A stretch of DNA of 64,000 nt, from contig ML976660.1 of NCBI GenBank assembly GCA_010015655.1, positions 1,351,872-1,415,871 of the forward strand. The letters are read 5' to 3'. Position 1 is the first letter of the stretch, and each line of letters begins with the position of its first letter. The translations under genes and the position numbers were made by a program. Source of the DNA: Bimuria novae-zelandiae CBS 107.79 (Eukaryota; Ascomycota; Dothideomycetes; Pleosporales; Didymosphaeriaceae). This document shows, in pieces, positions 56,544 to 64,000 of this stretch. Under the pieces are notes generated by a model, which ran no database searches, was not told where the DNA came from, and saw nothing but the letters and a program-made list of their open reading frames with translations.

Positions 56544-59106
56544 ATGCCGCGATGCTCGCGTCAAACCACGCCAACCTCAAATCAAACACATTACGATCCC
56601 ATCCAGCGCGCTAGGCCGTTCACTCCACGGTCCACTTCTACGCTAATGTTTCCACCTAGGATCCATCCGTGTCCACTCCAGGCGATGACTCACACACCAC
56701 CACCAGGGGCCCCTCCTATCCCAATCCTTCCGTCCATCCCCCCACCTTCGACTTCCTCGGAAAACACTCTACCCCTTCTCAGCTATCCTGCGGGTTCAAC
56801 CCGTATTATACAACCTGTTCCTCCAAACAACCCAACCTACAACGCGCGCTGCCAAACCATCATGGCTCAAGCAAACCACCAACCCCATTCCCACCTCCTC
56901 ACTCTCCCCCGGGAACTCCGCGATCAAATCTACGAAGCCTACGCGTATGAAGAGGATGGGTATATCTACGACTATGCGACTAAGCGGATGCGGTTGAAGA
57001 GGCCGTCGGGAGCTGATGAGGGAGGCATGATTGATCAGAGCTTAAGTCTGACGTGCAAGATGGTTGCGGAGGAGACGAGAGGGGTTGCTTTTCGAATCAA
57101 CGAGATTACTTTTGTGAGCGGTCTTCGGAAGACAAGGACGAAGAAAACGGCTTTTGTGGTGTGCACAGCATTGTGGGGCGTCTCAGATGCGATAAGAAAT
57201 ACGCGTCCGTACCACACCTTTTATCACAAGCTCGATGGCTGCTTCGGTCACGACATCTTTGCTCCAGAAAAGTCAAAACAAGACGTGTCACCAGTTGGCC
57301 CTGGGTTCAAATCTCCTTAAATGGGGGCCTCTGCTAACATATTCGCTTCAAGTCTTGGGCTACTATAATTTGACGAAGATATACATGGTACGTCGCCTCA
57401 TGTTCCTTTGATTCGAGACTTTCTTTCTGAAAGTGAATTTCCGTTTTTTAATGTGGCGCTTCAGATATCGTACGCTAGCGAGATGCTTACTCCTGCGATC
57501 ATGCAGCAAGTGTAAGAGGAATGTCAGTTCACAGGAGAGCATCTTCGAAGTGTATGGGAATTCGTCCAAGGACAGCCAAACCTATGGTCGTGGGATATTT
57601 GCTTGCTACCCTGAGTTTCCAATATTCCTGGTCTACTGTTGAGGCTGTTCTCGATGCTGTAGAATTAACTCTCAAACTTCTACGCTCGAAAGACCCCCGA
57701 CGACTCGACATCTTAGTTGCCAGGGCATTTGCCGAAGGTCCTCCAATGTTTGGGACTAAGCAAAACTTTATCATGTGGAGACATTGTTTTACTCCGGATA
57801 GCCAGGAAGTCATGACTACTGCAGAGCTTCCTATGCCGTGGCATATTCTGGATAGAAGCTGGCTCGCCTCGATGGAAGCGCGCTTCACCCATCCTCTCCG
57901 AGATTGCCAGATCTGTCACGCCGAGAAAATTCGGCCACGTTCTTCATGGCTGCCAGCGGGATTCAATGACGACATGGACGTGCATACCGATTCCAAGAAC
58001 GTCAAGTGGTACTTCTCAGCAGTAAGACTTCTCTAGATTCCTACTTCTCAACTATTGTTGACCAAGGTTCTCTCATTCAGGCTGCAGTCGCGCAGGAGTT
58101 TTGTGAGTAACCCCATTCGAAAGCCTTCGATATAGCTTCCTTGCATGCCCTGAACGCTTGTGGATACGTCGACGCTGCTGCGCTGCGAATGAATCTTTCT
58201 TGCACTCAAATCACTAACTAGTCTGTCACCACAGTGCAGAAATTGCCTGAAACTCAACGCTGCCTCAAGTACATTGTGCTGAATGAGACACACAAATCCG
58301 TTTCGAGGTCGGAACATCATCTGCGCTTGTTGATTCCTTACTGTATTGCTAATCCTCAAACATGCATTGAGAGGCGTATAAGCTTCTACACGAACATGTT
58401 TCCCGTGAGGTGGGAACAGACAGATGGTCCCCATTTTACAACAGGTTCCCTCGCCATCCGAAACACTAGCTGGGTCAGCTGACACTACATCCTCAATACT
58501 TTTATACGGTGAACCGAGGAGATTAACGCATTGCGCAAACTTGATATGCCTGAATCCAGTTACAGGATTGTATTAGGAACAGGTGCCGATGAGGATTGCA
58601 CCGAAGCAGCGTTCGCGATTGTCGTAAAAGCAGCCGAGCTGTATGAGGCGTTCATTGAAGTTTCACTTTAATCCTGTACTATGTCTACCTAGCTGATCAC
58701 GACTTCACCTAACTAGTGGAAACAAGACCGCACAGTCAACTGCGCCATTCCCCAGCCGACGGAACATGAAAACATGCTTTTACCGCTACCCTGTTACTTT
58801 CCAGCGTCTTTACCAAGCATAGTGCGCGCCATCATTCAGCGCAACTCACCGATACATCTGCATGGGTATGCGGGAGAGCTGTGGGATCCTGCTGAGCTGA
58901 GCGCACAACGGCAGTCCTGGTCACTTGAGGAGTGGCGGCATGATTGGCATCGATTCATGACCTACCCATCACAAGGCCTGCGAGGCAAATTCGGTTCACG
59001 ATGGATCAAGCAGTATCGCTGGGATATATCTACACGTAGACGCCGAACGCAGTATATTAATCTAGCCTACCTAGGCCTAGAATATCTCTACTTATTACTT
59101 TCGTGA
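56544..59106 (+). pseudogene. Decayed fungal gene with LPRELRDQIYE motif (F-box/2EXR-like), at the edge of an AT-rich block
   Basis: The likely start is ATG 56862 (MAQANHQPHSHLLTLPREL); an upstream in-frame ATG at 56544 adds a Pro-rich leader. LLTLPRELRDQIYEAYAYEEDGYIY is typical of fungal F-box/2EXR-like proteins of unknown function. Coding resemblance continues to 59106 in pieces: VPLIRDFLSESEFPFFNVALQ (57391-57460), AVELTLKLLRSKDPRRLDILV (57659-57720), KLPETQRCLKYIVL near 58237, YRIVLGTGADEDC near 58561, and SIVRAIIQRNSPIHLHGYAGE near 58813. The pieces lie in different frames and some joins lack splice signals. There are stops at 57318, within 57511-57520 and near 57606. The 3' end meets the RIP block directly. 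Either it is a many-intron gene read imperfectly or, more likely, a decaying gene. Confidence 0.5.
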
Positions 59107-59109
59107 CAT

Positions 59110-60110
59110 GACGTAATTATTGGCCTAAATTAAAAAAAAAACTTATTAAGCTAAAAGTGAAGGTAATTATTAGGTATATACTTAATCTAGATTTGCGAGG
59201 ATTTGCGTTTATTCTAGGTACTATATAAAATATAGTGTATAACCTACTCGCTAAGCGAAACGCTAGCTAAATAGGTAAGAACTAGTTACGTAACTTTATT
59301 AATCCAATAGACTAGTTTAAAATATAATTTAATTAGCTATATAATTAATAAAGAGCTCTATATAAGGATTTAAGAATAATTAGGGCGCGGTTCGAGCTTA
59401 TAGCACGTACTAAGGCTACCTATAGTATTTATAATTAGGATACCTATAATTTTAATTACACTAGCTTTATAATACGCAAGATATTATTTTAGCTATTTAT
59501 TAATATAAGCTTTAAAAGACGCGGCACGCTAAAGGCTATTTAACTAAGTAATTATACGTAGGTTATATTAATTTATAGAATTAACGCTACTAAGTAGGTA
59601 ATCCTGTAGTAATTCTCGTCCTTTATTATCTTCCTGAGCTAGTATTACCTCTCTGCCTAGTATAAGGATAATAATATACCGCGAGACTAGGACTCTATAA
59701 TAAGTAAAATAGCTAGACTACTAACAAGCTTAGAGTAGAGTTACTAAGGTACTTTGTTAAGTATATAATAGAGTGTAGGATAGGCGCTCGCTAGCTACTT
59801 ATACTTAATTATTATAAAAGCCCTATAACTTGCTTAAACTTTAATTAATTTATAAGAAGAATAATATATATACTTTTTATATACTACTATATTATTTAGA
59901 TCTCTTATAGCTATATAATATTAGCTACTTTTTACTATAAAAGCGCGCCTATAGTTGCTAGATTGAAAGCCTAATGCTTAACTATATTAATTATATTATA
60001 AAGCTAGTATTCCTACTAGTCTTTTAGGTAGCCTATAAGTAAGTAATTATAAAGTAGAATATCTACGTAAGCTGTCGAGACGCAAGCCTAGTCCTACACA
60101 ATTTAAAGAC
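59110..60110 (+). mobile_element. RIP-mutated Fot/pogo fragment E
   Basis: Around 59440-59505 the plus strand reads YNFNYTSFIIRKILF, matching the first catalytic block of element F (YNFDETGF in the family). The stretch 59620-59700 is the reverse complement of 22910-22985 with scattered transitions, so it is the same family in the other orientation. No terminal inverted repeats were found. It is a fragment. Confidence 0.65.
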
Positions 60111-60547
60111 AGTATGTCACGAGAGTAATAAGTAAAGGTATTCTAGGCCTAGGTAGGCTAGATTAATATACTAGGTTCGGTGTCTATGTGTAGGTATAAG
60201 ACGTTAGATAATGAAGAAAAATCTTCTAATACTATTTAATATAGATTTATTTATCTTACTTAACAAGGTGCTAATACCTAAACAGCTAGCGGTGTTTCTA
60301 ACTAATTAGAAGTATGCTTTAGGGTATAGGCTAGTAGACCTTTAGCTCTTAAAGTATAAACTTAAGAGTAGAAGCCTAGCTTTTAACTCTTATTTATTAA
60401 CGTACTATTATTAATAGTACGTCTAGGATATTAGGTTGCCTAGAAAGTTACTATACTAGTCAGTCCCTCCTTTTTTACAGTCCGAGCTTATAAGGGTCTG
60501 TATAAATATTTAGTTTATTATTATTTTAGGGAGTTTATATTAAGATC

Positions 60548-61348
60548 TGTTAAGATCGAATATAATGCAGGATATGATATTAGCACTTATGTCCGATTAC
60601 ATGGCCCTTTGCATCTGCAAGGAGGCTGGCGCACCTACGCCCGTACATTCCGCCTATGCTGAGGGGGTGTGTCCGACCACATGGTCCTTTGCATATGCAA
60701 GGAGGCTGGCGCACTTACGCCCTTGCATTCCGCCCTCGCATTCCGCCCTCGCTCAACGCGCAAGGAATGACGCAAGGAATGAAGCAAGGATGAAGCAAGG
60801 GATGAAGCAAGGGATATCTAGGCAGGCAACCCAAAGATAAAAGGCAGAGTCCCAGACCTCTTAGACACAGAGAATTCAACATACACACAATTCATACCTT
60901 AATTCATCTCAATCAATTATCATCTTTTCATCTTATCAGATTACCCTTCCAATCTGACAACTTATTTATTTGCCTAAGCTAAGAACTCTTAACTTAGCTA
61001 TAATTTACGTAATAAGTCACGCGTCCTAGAAATATTAAGAGTCCTAGAAGTATCTTTGCACATAGGAATTTAGGACATAGAGGACTCTAGGATCTATAGG
61101 ATAGGACTTATATATAAGAACGCTAAGTATAGTCCTTCTATATTTGTATTCTACCTTGTTTATTACTCTATTATTTAAATTAAATTTACACCCTTTATTA
61201 ATTCGTTTATAACCGCGTATTATTTTTAATATTAATATCCTACTAATACGCGTAAGCTATTAGTAAACCTTTTTTTACCTTATTAGTACTTCTACCTATA
61301 AACTAACCTGAGCTCCTTCAGGACTAGCTATCCGTTAGGGACTTAATA
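60548..61348 (+). repeat. LTR-like sequence with a GC-normal insert
   Basis: It begins TGTTAAGATC and ends ttaata, as does the LTR at 61747-62176. The R/U5 part (from about 61090, with taggacttatatata and tattaataccc-like words) aligns with that LTR and with Gypsy G1. It is 801 bp against 430 bp, because about 60590-60960 is an extra, largely unmutated segment. No internal Gypsy sequence follows directly, so it may be a solo LTR. Confidence 0.55.
60591..60734 (+). repeat. Tandem duplication, 64-bp units with 80-bp period
   Basis: Units at 60591-60654 and 60671-60734 share tgcaaggaggctggcgcac and about 90 percent of the rest; the differences are mostly transitions. Short direct repeats follow immediately: gcattccgccctc twice at about 60725-60752, and aaggatgaagc-type units at about 60771-60815. 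The segment stands out by its GC content between RIP-mutated neighbours. Confidence 0.75.
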
Positions 61349-61560
61349 GTTTATTTTTTATTTATTTAAATCCTCTACTTTTAGGTAGTTCTAATAGTAT
61401 CTCTGTGATGATTAATAACATTCCACTCTAGTAGGAGTAGAAGATTAGCCTTTTACTCCACAATAACTTCTCTATAGTAGTAGAGTTAGCAAACTCTATT
61501 AATAGTTCCTATAATATATTATTATACTTAGTCTACTTAACTAGGTATAGGCTGGTAAAT

Positions 61561-61600
61561 GGGTTGGGATTAGGTTAGGATTAGGTTAGGATTAGATTAG
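61561..61600 (+). repeat. Telomere-like tandem repeat (GGATTAGGTTA units)
   Basis: About three head-to-tail copies of an 11-base unit GGATTAGGTTA, preceded by GGGTTG. It resembles variant telomere repeats (TTAGGG family) but is short, internal and imperfect. Confidence 0.6.
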
Positions 61601-61746
61601 ATCCGCACGGACTAGAATGCCAAAAATCTAACCTTTACTTCTTAATATCTTACTTAATACTAGCGATATATTAATGCGAACTTAATAAAAGTCGTAAATA
61701 TATAAAGAATAATATATATAAATTTTAGGAAATTCTATTAACTCTG

Positions 61747-62176
61747 TGTTAAGATCCGTTGAGATCCAACATGATGCGGGACGGAGTATGGACACTTATC
61801 CGTGCGACCAAGCCAAGATTCCTGACTTAGCCACGGGTCACGTGATTAGTCACGCGTCCTAGAAGTATCGGGCGTCCCAGAAGTATCTTAGCACATGGGA
61901 CTTTGGGACTCTTAGGATTATTGGGATTTATAGGACGAGCTATATATATAGGAACGCCATAATAGCCTTCTACTATTATATTTAACTTGTTTACTAATCT
62001 ATTATTAAGATTTAACTTAAGCTCTCTTATTAATTTAATTATATTATACGCACCTTTAATACTAATATCCTATTAATACACGCAAGCTATTAATACCTTT
62101 TACTTATATTACTAATATTTTTACTTAAGAATGAACTTTTATCCCTTTAGGACAAGCTACCCTAAAGGGCTTAATA
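61747..62176 (+). repeat. LTR of Gypsy G2
   Basis: It begins TGTTAAGATCCGTTGAG and ends ttaata. The first 200 bp are almost free of RIP mutation (cacgtgattagtcacgcgtcc), while the rest is AT-rich. Its R/U5 part is shared with 1975-2387 and 61090-61348. Confidence 0.72.
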
Positions 62177-64000
62177 TCTTAAACACCCTTAATATAAGTG
62201 TTAACAATACCTTTTTTTACTAATATAATAGATACCTAAATAAATATTTTTAAAGGAGTAAGTATTACTATAGCTAAAAAAGAAATAAGAAGTTTTTATA
62301 AGAAGCCTAACTTCTTTTATAGTAAACGTAATTATATAACACTATAGATCTTGCAACTTAACCTATACTTTTATAAGATAAAGAAAGAATAAAAAGATAT
62401 AGATAAGACTATATTTACTTTTATCTATATAAATGGAGATGCCTTTAATTGGATTTATCCTTTCGTTAATTAATACCTGGCTATAGCTAATATAGAAGGC
62501 GACGCTATAAATAAAATTATAAAACATTATAATATTTTTATACTAAAGTTAAATAGTATTTTAAAATTACTAATTAGGAAGCTATCGCCGAACAAAATAT
62601 TTAATAACTTAAGTAAACTTATTTAGTAACTAAATATAAATCTAAATTCCGCGAAAATACTAACTAAGTTAAATAAAATAACGTTAGTCTTATAACTATA
62701 TTTCGCAAGGGACTAAAATAACACGTATATAAAAAACTATTACGCAGCAGAGAAAAAACTAAAATCTTATAAAAACTTATAGTAGAAGTAACTGAAGTTA
62801 ATAATAAATAGTTTAAACTAGAACGAGACCTACGATAGAACTAGGATAAAAAGAAAAGTTATAGACTACTTATAATAAAGGATAACTATTATAACCCTAA
62901 ATAGTAGCTACAGCAAAGGAACCAAACTAACTATAGTTATTAATTAATAGAAGGAATCTAGTACTAATAGGTTAACGTAATAGAGAAAAAGACAGGAAAG
63001 GCTAAAGGCTTTTATAAGTCTAATTAAGGACGTACCTTAGCTAAAACCTATAAACAGGGGACCAGAGTACGCCTTTGCTATATATATAGTAAACTAGGCT
63101 ATATAGCTAGGAACTACAGATCTAAGAACAAGATTACTAGGTAGTTAAACGTACTAATTATTAATAATAAAAAATAGCTACCGAGGAATAGTAGGTAGTA
63201 CGTACTATTAAATAAATTAATATCTATAATAAGAATTTAGAATAATTAGGGTTACTAAACTCCTAACTCTACAAGGATGCGTATAAAGGTTTAAATAAAA
63301 AAGAGAAAGAGCTAGTACCTTAATTTTTTATATCTTACTTTATCTAAAGTAAACTAATTACTAATAAAATAGTAAATATTTTTGACTTCTTAGAAGAACA
63401 CTAACTAAGGGAAGCCGACTTTAGTTTTTTAATAATAAAATAATAAGATAAAGACTATAAAGCAGCACTTTACTACGCTTACTAACCTAACCTAGTTAGT
63501 ATAGTAGCACATGAATAGGTAGACTACTATTATAAATATAAAAACCCTAAGAAGGAAAACCTAAATAAAAACCTAAAATATAAACTATAGCATAACTTAG
63601 ACTACCGCAACCCTATGCATTGAACTATACGATAGACCCCATGCGAAGAAGACTAATATACTATATATTACTAAGCTAAGGAATAATGCTGCTTTTTTTT
63701 AAATATACTAATATTATAGATATAAGTAGTTCAACTGCCTTATTACCTGTTATAATATTTACCTTTAGGATAAACGCAAAACGCGATACCTTTTATACCT
63801 TCACTAAGTAATAAACTAAGTACTATTACTATTAGTTAATAAAAAGTGCGTGTTAGATATATAGTAAACGTGTTTACACCCTAATTACGAAAAATATAAA
63901 TATTAAAAGAAGAAGCACGGATTTAATTACATACTAATAGGAACTATAACCCTTAGAATTAAATTAGTAATAAGGAATAAAAATAGTAAAGCTTCGTAAA
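61747..64000 (+). mobile_element. Gypsy-type LTR retrotransposon G2, 5' part only
   Basis: A 430-bp LTR (61747-62176) is followed by AT-saturated internal sequence running off the window. Around 62435-62470 the plus strand reads NGDAFNWI, a Gag-like block. A zinc-knuckle-like stretch lies near 63073-63130 (RLCYIYSKLGYIARNYR, with Cys and His changed by transitions). The same Gag order occurs in G1 (knuckle-like CxxCxxxGHxxRNC remains at about 3275-3315), so the two are related. No complete frame survives. The 3' LTR lies beyond 64000. Confidence 0.72.

Overview
The window comes from a filamentous ascomycete (Pezizomycotina; Dothideomycetes is my guess, not proven). Genes carry short 45-80 nt GT..AG introns. 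Normal-GC gene blocks alternate with very AT-rich blocks made of dead transposons whose coding frames show dense C-to-T and G-to-A transitions, the signature of repeat-induced point mutation (RIP). This is a compartmentalised ('two-speed') genome layout.

Layout. 1-640: unmutated sequence with a small tandem repeat. About 690-24610: a transposon graveyard of pogo/Fot-type DNA transposons, a Gypsy LTR element and a Copia LTR element, nested up to four deep. Most borders can be placed to the base from inverted repeats and TA or 5-bp target duplications. 24736-24935: a tRNA-like Pol III unit. About 26787-45985: the remains of a terpenoid biosynthetic cluster. In order it holds a P450, a seven-helix 'fungal rhodopsin-type' membrane protein, a PaxB/Pyr4-type membrane terpene cyclase, a geranylgeranyl diphosphate synthase (GGPPS) split by a 5.5-kb Copia element, a flavin monooxygenase, a short-chain dehydrogenase, and a second P450. 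46806-56489: an intact conserved block with a Ser/Pro-rich protein, acetolactate synthase (ILV2), a TRAPPC12-like TPR protein, the splicing factor SR140/U2SURP and a conserved fungal protein. 56544-59106: a decayed LPRELR-motif gene running into the next AT-rich block. 59110-64000: pogo remains, LTR-like sequence and the 5' part of a second Gypsy element.

How it works together. GGPPS plus a PaxB-type cyclase plus oxidases is the logic of an indole-diterpene or diterpenoid meroterpenoid pathway: make GGPP, attach it to an acceptor, epoxidise, cyclise, then decorate. No prenyltransferase, PKS or typical cyclisation epoxidase is seen here. The cluster looks dead. The GGPPS is split by Copia and also frameshifted. 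The cyclase has an in-frame stop and two frame problems. The SDR has lost catalytic residues and slips frame. P450-2 has two Trp-to-stop changes, a frameshift, and Tyr in place of the heme-ligand Cys. P450-1 has a broken N-terminus. Only the flavin monooxygenase and the rhodopsin-type protein read cleanly through all exons. The housekeeping genes next door have long open frames, which argues against a generally error-prone sequence.

Functional calls rest on motif recognition by eye; no database search was run.
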